Origin: Aphelocoma coerulescens
Lineage: Eukaryota > Chordata > Aves > Passeriformes > Corvidae
Direction of reading: 5' to 3'
DNA length: 64,000 nt
Assembly: GCF_041296385.1 (NCBI RefSeq)
Contig: NC_091015.1
Span: 87,776,004-87,840,003, forward strand
Positions 50,446 to 61,360 of the stretch are shown one piece after another. Every line of letters starts with the position of its first letter. Position 1 is the first letter of the stretch. Both the position numbers and the translations under genes were made by a program. Under the pieces are notes generated by a model that did not search any database, was not told the DNA's origin, and saw nothing but the letters and a program-made list of their open reading frames with translations.

Positions 50446-51052
50446 TAGTATTAGTAATTTATCAGGCACAGCACCACCCGCCAGTCAAAGAAGGAGATTT
50501 TCCTGCTCTGCTCTGGTCTTACCTGGAGTCTTGTGTGCAGTTTTGGGTGCCACAATGTAAGAAAGGTATAAAGCCATTAGGGAGCATCCTAAGGAGGGTC
50601 ACAAAGATGATGAAAGGTGGAGGGGAGGGGAGGGCAGGGCATACGAGGAACGGCTGAGGTGACCTGGTCTGTTTAGCCTGGAAAAGAGGAGACTGAGGGG
50701 AAACCTCATTGCAGTTACAACTTCCTTATGAAGGGAAGAGGAGGGGCAGACACTGATCTCTTCTCTGTGGTGACCAGTGACAGACCCTGAGGGAATGACA
50801 TGAAGTTGTGTCAGGGGAGGTTTAGGTTGGATATTAGGAAAATATTCTTCACCCAGAGGATGGTCAGGCACTGGAACACATTCCCCATGGGAAGTGGTCA
50901 CAGCACCAAGCTGGACAGAGTTCAAGAGTTTGGACAATGTTCTCAGGCACATGGTGTGATTCTTAGGTTGTCCTGTGCAGGGCCAGGAGTTGGAATTTGA
51001 TGATCCTTTTGGTTTCCTTCCAACTCAGGATATTCTATATACTATGACTTTA
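50446..51052 (+). mobile_element. CR1 LINE 3' end, plus strand
   Basis: GAGTCTTGTGTGCAGTTTTGGG, CACAAAGATGATGAAAGG, GCCTGGAAAAGAGGAGACTGAGGGG, GGGAGGTTTAGGTTGGATATTAGGAAAATATTCTT and CAGGCACTGGAACAC follow the CR1 RT C-terminal order, and the 3' region ends TTCCTTCCAACTCAGGATATTCTAT at about 51040. A small A/G-rich stretch (GGAGGGGAGGGGAGGG, near 50620) is inserted or expanded within it. Frames are broken. Confidence 0.9.
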
Positions 51053-51851
51053 TTTAAGGCCCAAGCAAATTGCAGGAAGAATGACAGGAAGTGTGTAGCA
51101 GAAGCAAAGAACAGAGACCACTTCTTGGTTGGAGTCAAGCGCCCTAGCAATAAGACTCTTTTCTTCTCTATAAAAAGAGTTTAATTCAATTGTATGCTCT
51201 GCTTCCTTGAAATCAATGAAATTTTATGTAAAAGATAAAAATTAAACCCATATAAGATTCTGGCACAAAGTTTCTGCAGTGTCACTCCAGAGGTAAGTAT
51301 AATTTACTGGCTGGTTAATTTATCCCTTATATAAACACACTATGCAAAGCACTTTGAAATACTTTTGAATAAAAACTGTTGTGTAAATGTAAAGTATTAT
51401 TATGGCAAACAGAAGTCACTCAAAGTTGACAGAAGTCACTTCAGCTAATGAAAACTGCAACAGTCTGGGGTGCTTTATTAAGTATGAATAAATAATTCAT
51501 CTCTGATGAATGTTTAAAGGCTGAAAAAACAGTTCTTCAGACATGTACTCAAATAAGAAATACTTAATTTCTTTTTCCTATTTCATGTTTTCTATAATAT
51601 ATGAGGGGAATAATTCAAATGACTAGATATTAGAAGTAGAGAGGTTTGCAAAAGCAATTAATATATGTACTGTTGAAATATTTTAAAGAGAAGTAATAAC
51701 ATTGTAATCTAAAATACACATCATAATACAATGAAAAGCAAAAATCTGCTGGTTTTAAAATATATATTTTTTTTTTTACTGGAAAAAATTACATAGCAAA
51801 TGAAATTGCACTGAAACAGCAGCCCGCAGCTTCCTCAAATTTGCATAAAAA

Positions 51852-51853
<2 letters not shown>
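51053..51853. other. AT-rich non-coding DNA
   Basis: No gene is recognised. A short repeated phrase (CAGAAGTCACT) occurs at about 51410-51442. Confidence 0.5.

Positions 51854-51890
<37 letters not shown>
51854..51890. repeat. (TA)n microsatellite
   Basis: An uninterrupted TA dinucleotide run of about 37 bases, followed by a short ACACACAC stretch. It directly precedes a CR1 tail. Confidence 0.95.
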
Positions 51891-51898
<8 letters not shown>

Positions 51899-51899
<1 letters not shown>

Positions 51900-51986
51900 T
51901 ATGGTGTCATCCCTGCCAATGGCAGGAGTGTTGGAACTAGATGATCTTTAGGGTCACTTCCAACCCAAGCCATTCTATGATTTGAG
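51899..51986 (+). mobile_element. Very short CR1 3' tail, plus strand
   Basis: Only the last ~88 bp of CR1 are present: ATCCCTGCCAATGGCAGG, TTGGAACTAGATGATCTTTAGGGTC, CTTCCAACCCAAGCCATTCTATGATT. It is a severely 5'-truncated insertion, and the (TA)n run lies at its 5' side. Confidence 0.88.
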
Positions 51987-52033
51987 GCTATTATATATGT
52001 GCATATATGTGTGCATATACCTATATTTGAGCT

Positions 52034-52086
52034 TATATTTTACTGTTTGTAAAGAAAAGAATATTTTACTGTCTGTAAAGAAGTAT
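52034..52086 (+). repeat. 26-bp tandem duplication
   Basis: ATATTTTACTGTTTGTAAAGAAAAGA is followed by a near copy ATATTTTACTGTCTGTAAAGAAGT, differing at one base and at the end. Confidence 0.85.
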
Positions 52087-52795
52087 ATACCCCTGTTCTG
52101 GAAAATTTGCAATTTTTAGTAATACAGCCATGTAGAACCCAAACATGTTCCCTGAGTTCCATAAAAGGAAAGAGTTTTTTGGTTGTGAAGCCACTTGAGG
52201 GTCCAAGTTAAAAGACAAGTGTCACCAAGAAATGCAGATCAGCAGAGCATTACATGCCATGATTCTAACAAAATACTATTTTCCCTGATATTGAAAACAG
52301 TTTGTTCACATAATCTGCTTTAATGCTGTGATGTGATAGCAGCATGCAACTAGCTACCATTGAAACACTCAGTACAGTTTTGAGAAAAGCTCTTTAAATT
52401 TTTGGCTTTACTTGAATTTCAAAACTTAGAAGTGAGTCAAAAGTGTCATTACTTTGCAAAACACTGATTATGTTTGGCTCTGGAACAAGACATGGATAAA
52501 TCCTGCTCTGATCAGTGACTATTAACACTGGTCTGTGGAGTATAAAGTAAGTGAACAAAGTTCTGCAGAGCAGTTGATAGTGAGAAGTAATTCATTGTCC
52601 TCTGGCAGATCAGTAACACTGAGAATTAATGTGCTTTCAGCAGAGACAAAGCTATGGTAACATCTTGACTATTTATACACCTTCTTTTTTCCCTCAGAAC
52701 TTTTTGTGACTGATTTGGGATATATGACTGAAATATTTTTTTCTTCCCTCCAGTTATCAGATATTGAACAGAAAAACAATATGAATCAACCAACC

Positions 52796-52857
52796 AATGA
52801 ACTAAACAAACAAACAAACAAAAAAAAACCCACCAAAAAATATCCCACACCAAACCC
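52796..52857. repeat. A/C-only low-complexity tract
   Basis: Starts with AAACAAACAAACAAAC and continues as A runs broken by C. There is hardly any G. It is the same class as the tracts at 2829, 8727, 10722 and 45140. Confidence 0.7.
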
Positions 52858-55294
52858 CTGTCAAATTCACTTTTGGGCAAGTTGTTAAAGGTGAACAAAA
52901 TTAAATGTCAAAAATTAGTAAATGATGATAAATTTTTTCCTTTAATATAGTGAAACATTGGTTTTGTTTCTAATACTATGTAATAATCAGAAGGTAGAAG
53001 CTCTTTGTGGCCCAGAATACTTACCAATGACAGTAGGAATGTTTTGCAGCATATGGAAATTATGTATACCAGAAAGGAAAAATACATTATATTCCTTTAA
53101 ATGCTATAAAGTTTAGTTCTAGTAGTCTGTTTTTCTTAGGGGTACATAGAATTCATCAACTTCTAAACACTACTGAATATAAATTATAGTGTTTTGCTCT
53201 TCCTGGCTTCTTACGACTCATTAATAGTTCTTAATTCTATGCAACACAGCTGTACTGATATGTGTAAGGACAGTTCTGAGATTAATGTTGCAACTTTCAA
53301 GTGTAAATAAGAACAAATTCATCTGACAATTCCTGCTAGTGGTGCATTTTATTGAACTGGATTAAATAATATAAACATATCCTTCATATTTATTTTTAGT
53401 TTAACTTAGACTATATCTTCTTAATACTGTGTGTGGAACCAGAATTTGAACCTATCTTCTTAAATGAAATCATAATTAACTTCTGATGGGGAAATGTAGT
53501 TTCAAGTTTCCTGCCTTATTTTAAGACAGGAAATTCGAAGCACCTTCAGGTAAGCTTGGATAATATTCAAGGGACTCATTCTTGGATGTTTGACCATTAA
53601 TTCTAGGCACTGTCATACACCAGTATATATGTACAGAATCTAACTAGCAAAATTATGTCAATATCATCAGTACATGCTATTTATTAATTTATGTCAATAA
53701 AACAAATGTCAGTGCCTAGGATTACAGCTGTTATGAGGTAGTTTATCACCAGCAAAGTTGGAGCAAAGTGTGAAAGTGTCTATCAAAAATGGAAAATCAT
53801 CCCTGAATTGCATGACCAGGACCATGATCAAGCAGATGTGTCATGCAGACATTATTCTGAAGATCAGAGAGAACACTGGGAAAAGATGTTTCTTTTGCAC
53901 TCTGTATCCATATATCATTTGATGCCACAACATCTCTAAGACCTTGGAGAAAGGCTTACAGCTCTTTGACCTGACTAACTCTCAGATACATGGGATCAGG
54001 AAGACAACATCAGTGAAATGATGCAGATATACAATTAGTAGTTCTTGTCACAATTTTTGTACTGTTTAAGAAAATCGTTCAAACTGGAGTTGTACCTTAC
54101 TCTAAAGTGACACAGTTTAGTGACTTTGCTTTCCAGGGGAACAACTAAATAATTATACATGCCTGCTTCCAATGTGAGGTACAATCTCCTCCCCGCTCTA
54201 GCTCGTATTTTCAATGTCTTGCCCTAGTGCAGCAAATGCAACATGCCCGGGACATATAAAACTTCTTAATAACTTTAAAGAATTAAATGAAATTATGTTA
54301 CACAGAGAGAAAAATATGCATAAAATCTGTCCAACTATGATTACACATCAATCTAAACCAAAATCTTTTGTCTGATGATTCTATCATTCTCTTAGGCATC
54401 TAGATTTCTACCCATTATTTTTTGTTCATATATATATACAAGTATCTGAAACTCATTAACTTCTTCACCTGTTTTTATAACTAAGTGTTCCTGCTTAAAA
54501 ATTTTGGAGAAGCCCTACTGCAAGAACTGCTGTCACTTTGTGTGGTTGATACACACTAGTGTGTTGGAGGAGTAAATGTCAAGATTTACAGGATGTCACA
54601 ATTAACTCAACCACAAGGTTTTGTCATGCAAAACAGTTCAAACTACTTTCATCGAGGAGAGGTATCTTTCTTTACTTCTTATAAACATTGGCATAAGAGT
54701 ACACATACAGACATTTACCAAGAAATAAGTTATATACTGTGAATCTCCATTCTGGTTTACCATCATGTATTTTCTTTGACTCTGTCATAGGTTAACATTC
54801 TCAAGAGGAATCAAAGAATACTTTAGCCATGAACATTTTCCAGACAGTGATTTGTAGACCAATCTTTCTATTTATGCATATCTGAGGAATATCATTACAG
54901 TCTTTCCTACTTCTGTAACTATTCATCATCTTCACTTCCATAAGATACCTGCAGATGTTTTAGATTTGTGCTAAAATCCAGAGAGATATGCTGTACAGTA
55001 TGTGAAAATACTGCATGTAGCAAATGTGCATGTATGTGAAAGTAAAAAAAAACCTACCTGACACTGACGGCATCAACTATTTCAGCCTGCATGGTATTTG
55101 GAGAGGTTATGGGTCCCTGATACTTTTGCCATTGATTTTACACAATTTTGCAAGTCTAGAACTTGTGCTGAAAAGTATCGGCATTTTCTTAGATGGCACA
55201 GTTTCAAGTGTTTTGTGCTGAAGATACCTATTTCAAAACTAAAACTTCTTTGCAAGTCTCCTGTGTCCAGGACCAGATATAATCTTTATTACTT

Positions 55295-55395
55295 CCTTTT
55301 CCTTTTCCTTTTCCTTTTCCTTTTCCTTTTCCTTTTCCTTTTCCTTTTCCTTTTCCTTTTCCTTTTTCTCTTCCTCTTCCTTTCCTTTCCTTTTT
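55295..55395. repeat. (CCTTTT)n microsatellite
   Basis: Twelve perfect CCTTTT units (55295-55366), then degenerate pyrimidine repeats to about 55395. A frame of 99 codons across it (55098-55397) ends in a Phe/Leu repeat and is not a gene. Confidence 0.97.
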
Positions 55396-55407
55396 AAATT
55401 TTATTTA

Positions 55408-55446
55408 TCAAAGTCTGCATCAAAGTCTGTACCAAAGTCTGTACCA
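55408..55446. repeat. Short tandem repeat AAAGTCTG(C/T)A(T/C)C
   Basis: Three near-identical units of about 13 bp immediately downstream of the CCTTTT array. Confidence 0.85.
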
Positions 55447-56421
55447 CTTTTCTTGGGCTTTTCCTCCTTTTCAATGGATTTTGTTTTTTTTCTTTTTTTC
55501 TTTCTTGTTTTGGGAGAAGGTGGTGGGATAGAGTGGGCAGAGCAGGTAACAGGTAGTATCTTTTATTAAGAAAAGAACATAAGGTCAACCATTGAAGTCT
55601 GTAGTAATTTGGAATTTCATATTTTTGGGCAATAAGAATGTTGAAGAATTTGAGGGGTCTGGTTTTATTTGTTTGTGGAGTTTTTTTGGTCAGTTTCTTA
55701 GTTGTTGAATCTCTAATCACTAAAGTTTTAGGTGTCTACACTTTGATTAGATAAATATCTCATGTGGACAGAATATGCTGTTCTGCCTTTTGAAAGACTT
55801 TTATTAATGAATTTGTTTAATTTCCACACCCTTCAATAAATCATCTACTTGGATATGAAATTAAATATAATTAGGTCATCCTGTATGCATGCTTTCATTG
55901 TAGATGATGTGTGAACCACTCTGGATTTAGCTGCACTTTTGCACTTTCTCAATATGTGTCAACTAGGAAAATTCAAAATAATATCAGGTGCCCTACTCTC
56001 AGTAGATAAAATATATCTGGAAATACAGTATGTGAAATCTTATGGACATTAAAGTATAATCTTTCAGGAATAAAAGAACCCAACTAAATTCAAACTACAG
56101 CTAGTGATTGAACTGGGAGATTATGACGGTCTACTTACAAAATTCAAACTACCTTTTTAAAAAAAACAGCAGTAAGCAAAACTATAACATATTTAACAAA
56201 TAATGTTGTCTTAGTAGTATTATCTTGAACCTAAATAAGATATATGTCTGTTGTTTTACATAGCACTTTCTAAAATCTCTCTTTCGTTATAGATACATAT
56301 GTATGCACAACTGAGTCACTACATAATTTCCTTTTGAGATCTCAAACAATGGTTAGATCCACCACTCTTAGTTTGATTTCAGATAAAATGCAGAGTATGC
56401 TGGAAATTTCATCCCTGACAC
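55447..56421. other. AT-rich non-coding DNA
   Basis: No gene or transposon is recognised. The 108-codon minus frame 55394-55720 is Lys/Thr-rich and is derived from low-complexity pyrimidine sequence. Confidence 0.5.
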
Positions 56422-57018
56422 TGTTGGGGCTGCCCGAGGCAGCACAGCGTCCAGCTGCAGATGTCCTTGGTGTCAGATGCAGCTTGCAGGGAAAGCTGGC
56501 TCCTTCAGAAGGAACGAGCCCCAGAGATGATGTAAAAGCGTCAGCAGAGGCAAAGGATGAGAGAGAGGTCTTTGTATAGGTTCCAGCTGGTTTACTGCAG
56601 GTGGAGAGTCCAGGGACAAAGACCAGGGATAAGGGAGAACACAGTATTTTATACGGGGGTGGAACAAAGAGAAACAACCAATGGGGATCGACTGAGGAGG
56701 AGGAGATAAGAGAGGAATATCCAATAGGGATAACTTAAGGGAGGGAATTACATGCGTAGATCAATGGGGCATCGAAGAAAGGAGAACTTTCCAGAACTAA
56801 TACATAAGCAACTAGGAGAAATACATAAACATGAACTTATACATAAAACTGGGTGGAGAACTCCTAAACCAATAAACTTAAAACATATAAACTAAGAGCT
56901 ACTAGCAACATGGGAACTCACCATAACCACGGATAAGGATTAGACCTTGGTGCTCTGGAGGCTTGTCCACCAGTCCTCCGAATGTTTTGCTGCTGTGGCC
57001 ACCGCCACATGCACCACA
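56422..57018 (-). mobile_element. ERV solo LTR, minus strand
   Basis: Plus-strand start TGTTGGGGCTGCCC and an end at CACCACA (57018) or CACCACAACA (57021); the minus-strand start thus reads TGTGGTGCATG or TGTTGTGGTGC. With the first end, ACAC occurs on both sides (56418-56421 and 57019-57022), a 4-bp duplication. Read on the minus strand it has TATAAAATACTG (complement of 56643-56654), followed by an AGTAAA poly(A)-like signal (complement of 56592-56597). These signals fix the orientation. It is GC-rich at its left end, AT-rich elsewhere. ORFs of 111, 83 and 81 codons inside it have no domain. Confidence 0.78.
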
Positions 57019-59100
57019 ACACCTATCCACCAAAAAATAGCATGGATAATCAAAGTCATTGATTAAATAACTTAAGTATAAATCATTAATTCTCCCAGGC
57101 AGTCTACTCTTGAAATCAGATCCTAAACATCATTTGCCTCCAATGTTCCAAGAATCAGGATGGTTATTTCCTCTGAGCTAGAAAACTCTTCTGGCATAAA
57201 GAAGCATATAAATTTTGGCTAATGTACCATATGTCAGATGATAAGTTGTCATAGTAATTTCCACGACTTTTAATTATTCTTATTTCATTATATTTTAAAG
57301 TATTGAAGCCAGCTGTAATTTAATTTTGTGATTTTGTACCACACTGCGGTGTTTGCAGAGACTTTTTATCCTCGTGAATACAAGTGCTGTTCCTTGTACC
57401 TAACACTGAGCAGTATTCACAATATTAGATACAAAAAGATATATATTCTTAACAATTTTGAAAAAGTTTTTAATAAATAATGAAAAAGAATGAAAAGCAA
57501 GATGTAAAGAAGGCCCTGATTTTTATTGTTGTTTGATCTTACAATTCTTTCTCAAACAATAAATCAATTCTTTAACACAAACTGTACACATAGGATTGTT
57601 AATCTTGACAAGGACCAAAGAAATATGCCACCTTTCAATCCATGTTATATTTTCTGACAAATCTACATGTTATTCTTTTGCCTTAATGGACATTTCTGCC
57701 ATCTTTCTCCCATTCTCTTCTCTGGAACAAAATAGTCCTAGAGGTATTATGCTTTTAGAGAAAAGGTGTAAATATAATTCTTCTAGATATAATTCATAAA
57801 ACTCAGGAAGACCCAAAACACTGTTGAAAATGTTCTATATAGCATAAAACTTTCAGGATGTGAAATAATCTTTAATGTATCTATGTCATCAGAGATTCAT
57901 TATTTATTTCATACTACCAAGTATGGATTAAATCATACTTTAAAAGTATGATTTAATTAATTTAATTAAATATGATTTAATTAAATATGATTAAAACCAA
58001 CAAAACATTCAAGGTCTAAGTTTGAACTTTGGAATTATGTAGGGATAACTATGCTCCTCTTTTATCATGCAGCATTGGTTTCTCAATGTAGTCTTACATT
58101 AAAAATTACTAAGAGTAAAACCCGAAGACTCATTTTAAATTTCCTTTGAATATTGGTGATTTTGCCAATTACAGAATGAATGATTCAAGGGTAGTTTTAG
58201 AATTACCTAGATGATAGTCCCCTTAATGTATTGCGAGAATAAAAATATTAATCGAGTACAAATAAGTTTTCTAGGTGCCTTAATTTGAAATTTGCCTATT
58301 TTCCTATGCATTATCTAGCCTGACAATTACATTTGACATGCAAAGATGTAACCTCCATGGGAATTACAGCTACAATTGGTTTACAAGTAATCACACACAA
58401 ACAAGTGCATATAGATATCTACAGTTATAGATTTCAGCATATATAACTATATAACCACAAGTCAGAAGCTTCTGTTTGGAAATTGAAAAGTCCCAATGCT
58501 CCAGGATTCTAAAAATTAAAATTTATCCACCAAGAAAACTGAAATGGAAACAAACTGGGCATCGGGATTAAACAGTTTGCTTGTCCAGCAGCAATATTTT
58601 GCTGTGAATGACCCCCTTACCTGCGTTTAGCATGTTGATTACTCAGTACACTGAAGCTCAGGGTGCAGAGCAGAACCATCAGTCAATAAAGTAATTTATA
58701 ATGATCACCCTTCTGGGCAAACTAGGGGATGAACTAGTCATTAATGTTTTCTTCTAGCTGAGGAAATCTGTTCCCCTGTTGATAAATATTCACCAAACAA
58801 AATCCACCAGCCTCTCTAACATTTTCTTCTTACAGAGATGTGAGAGGCTGTAGTTGAAACTGATTGTGCTTGAATACAACTTAAGAAGAAGAAGTATCTC
58901 TTTTTAACCTATGAGACTCTGATAGATGTGTTCATCAATAACATAATTGGTTTAATGATACAAGAAGCTGATGTTAGGGTGGCTTCAAGTTAGAGAAAAT
59001 GACTTCCCTTAAATGTATTGGATGCAATGCCACCATTCCACTGAAGCAGAGAGCAAAATACGGACATGTCTCACATTTCTACTGACTGTAGCTGAATGTC
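57019..59100. other. AT-rich non-coding DNA
   Basis: No gene is recognised. It contains an AT-rich palindrome with adjacent short tandem repeats (57927-57990). Confidence 0.5.
57927..57990. repeat. AT-rich inverted repeat with tandem units
   Basis: Arms 57927-57940 (ATTAAATCATACTT) and 57944-57957 (AAGTATGATTTAAT) are perfect 14-bp complements around a 3-base loop. Two near copies of ATATGATTTAATTAA follow at once. It could form a cruciform; no protein site is recognised. Confidence 0.8.
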
Positions 59101-59980
59101 CCTTACAGGAGTACAAAGGAAGGGTTGCTTTGTTTCAGCCCCCAGCCAAGGCTCCCTCTGTAGGGTGAGTAACACCCTGACATGGCTGAGGGCCAGGGCC
59201 AGGTCCGGGACTGGAGGCTGCGGCTGGAGGTTGAGGTGTTGCCTATAGAACCTTCTGGAAAATTGCTGCTAGTGTGGGAAGGAGCTACCTGTGCCACCCA
59301 CAGGACAGCTGGGGGCCCAGGGAGTACAGCTAGGCAGAAGCCAGGGTGATGGAGGGCAGTCTTGTGCCCTCCTTGTGGTGTGGCTGTGGGAGCCATCTCC
59401 TGGCCCGTGGGGGAAGGGAGTGGCAAGGAGTGGGCTGTGGGGAGGCGGGGCGAACCCTTCGAGTCACCTGTTTTGCTTTCTACTCTTTTGTGGGGCTCTC
59501 CCTTTAGAGGCCTGTGCTGTGGCCATGTACCTTCTTGTTTGTATATCACCTGCCCAGGTGCCAGAGTGGGGGGCTCGGTTTGCTGCTGGATTTGCTGTAG
59601 GAGGAATATTTTGGTGGTCCTGGCTGCATTTGCTGAGGAGGCAGCCAGGCTTGGAGGGGCCAAGAGTGAGGTTTTTGCAGAACCAGGGAGTTAAACCTCA
59701 GGGAAACTCGCCTGCGAAACTGCAGCCAAGGCCTGCTTGTGGTGGATGAGGTGCTAATAACTAAGGCTAAATTCTTTTAGACAAGAAGCAGTTTAACAGA
59801 AAAGAGGAAGGGGTAGGGGCAGACCCTGGAGGTGGTGAATGCAGGAGTGCTAGAGGACCAGACTTGTAGTATAAGAGTTGTAGATGTCAGTACTATTTGC
59901 AAAATAGGGCCATGTTGTGGATCCTTGGTTTGAGGGCTGTATTATATCTTGGACAATTCTAGACGATGGTAAGATAAGGA
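59101..59980. other. GC-rich block, unclassified
   Basis: An abrupt GC- and CpG-richer segment (strongest 59,110-59,760) in AT-rich surroundings. It has overlapping open frames of 186 codons (minus, 59103-59663), 152 codons (plus, 59291-59749) and 110 codons (plus). The minus frame is Pro/Ser/Gln-rich without a recognised motif. Composition and position beside an LTR (60046-61360) suggest retroelement-derived sequence, but the neighbouring LTR has its own target duplication on this side, so the two are not one solo insertion. A degraded ERV internal region, another transposon, or a host fragment all remain possible. Confidence 0.4.
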
Positions 59981-60045
59981 AGTAAGAAGTATTCAGCTCT
60001 GAAGACTGGGGTTGTGTGGGTTGTGTTTAGTTTCACTTTCCTCTT

Positions 60046-61360
60046 TGTAGTGGTTTGGGCTAAAATACTCATTACTGTTTATCTTCTGTGAGATAAGAAT
60101 TAGGAGAAATGCAAAGCAGGCACCAAACTTGAAAGAATATAAAGAAGTTTATTAACAGACCTAAAAGAAGGTAAAAAAAAATCATACCACAACTTCAGAA
60201 CACTTCTCCTCCTCCCACCTTCCTCCCTTCTCCCACTGACAATGTAAAAAGACAACCCTTGAGATGTTCAGTCTGTTTACCACTTCCATAATAACCTTGT
60301 TCAGTACATTTAGAAAGAGAAGTCTCTTTTTTGCTCATGCTATGAAAACAGTATCACACCGAGACAGCCACCCACTTCCAAATATTGTTCAGTCCATTTA
60401 GGAAGAGGAGTCTCTCTGCTCGCATGTGAGTCCCTTCCCCCGACCTGCAGCTTTTCCCGCAACTGCTTTCGAGGGTCCACTCTTGAAGTTTTTTGGGGTA
60501 CAATTTTAAGGTTGAGCCGTTCAGAAACAAAGAAACAGAGGCCCTTCTCCTTCCCTGGGAGCAAAGGGTCTTTCTCATCTTCATCGTTAGGACTATCTCT
60601 GGGAGCATCTCTAGGAATTGAGGTTTTTCTCCTTTCCTCTTTGGAGCAAAAGTCCTCATCTGGTTCATCTGGTTCATCTCTCTCTGTCCAAACTTCTCAT
60701 GAAATTACAGCTGCGGCAGCATCTGCCTATTGCTTATGAGTTGAACACTCCACCCCCCATATCTTCATGAAATTACAACGGGATACTCTGATATATCATA
60801 GCTTCACAACAGACTTTCAGCTTTAAGCATCTCCTCTCTCTCTTCCCTCAGGGTTTCAGCTCTTCACAGCAATAAAAGGGTTAATCTCACCTCAGCCTTG
60901 CAGCTGGAATGTGGCTTATCGCAGTTGGTCACCTGACCTCTGCCGGACATCGGTGCCGCTTTGCTGAATCTCGGCCGCAGTGGAGAGGGGGGAGAGCTGA
61001 GCCTCTCTGGTCGCCCACGGCAAGGCAGTGGGGGGGTTTCCACGGCTGGAACAGGCCCATGGCTCCAGGCTGGCCGTGGCCCGGCCCGGCCTGGCCCAAG
61101 CAGGGCCTGGCCGGGCCCGCTGGCCCCCGCACGGGGCCTGCAGCCACCTGTCCCAGCGCCGGAAACGAGAGAGAGCTTGGGGGGGGGAGTTTGTCTGTTC
61201 TTAAGTGTGTATCACAGAGGCGGTCACCACTTTAAGTGGCTTAAAGAATTGTCCATATTCAAACTGGCCAGCTGATAGGTTCTATCAGGTCCCAGAGGAA
61301 GCTGTAAGCACCCCTTAGCAAGGATATCCCTTCTGGGACTAGGCTTGCTAACCTATGACA
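60046..61360 (-). mobile_element. ERVL-type solo LTR, minus strand
   Basis: A 1,315-bp LTR with plus-strand ends TGTAGTGGTTTGGGC and CTAACCTATGACA (minus-strand start TGTCATAGGTTAGCAAGCC). Perfect 5-bp duplications CTCTT flank it (60041-60045 and 61361-61365). The complement of TTTATT at 60148-60153 supplies an AATAAA near the minus-strand 3' end. The minus-strand first 100 bp (GGGATATCCTTGCTAAGG, GGTGCTTACAGCTTCCTCTG) match songbird ERVL LTRs that I recall. A very GC-rich core (61,030-61,180, with repeated GGCCCGGCC) is typical of their U3. ORFs up to 108 codons inside it are chance. No internal proviral sequence is attached. Confidence 0.92.

Larger units (their letters stand above)
51987..55294. 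other. AT-rich non-coding DNA
   Basis: No gene is recognised. It contains a 26-bp tandem duplication (52034-52086) and an A/C-rich tract (52796-52857). Open frames are at most 90 codons. Confidence 0.5.

Noticed and set aside
55098..55397. 99-codon ORF with Phe/Leu repeats
   Set aside because: The repeat is the CCTTTT microsatellite read in frame.
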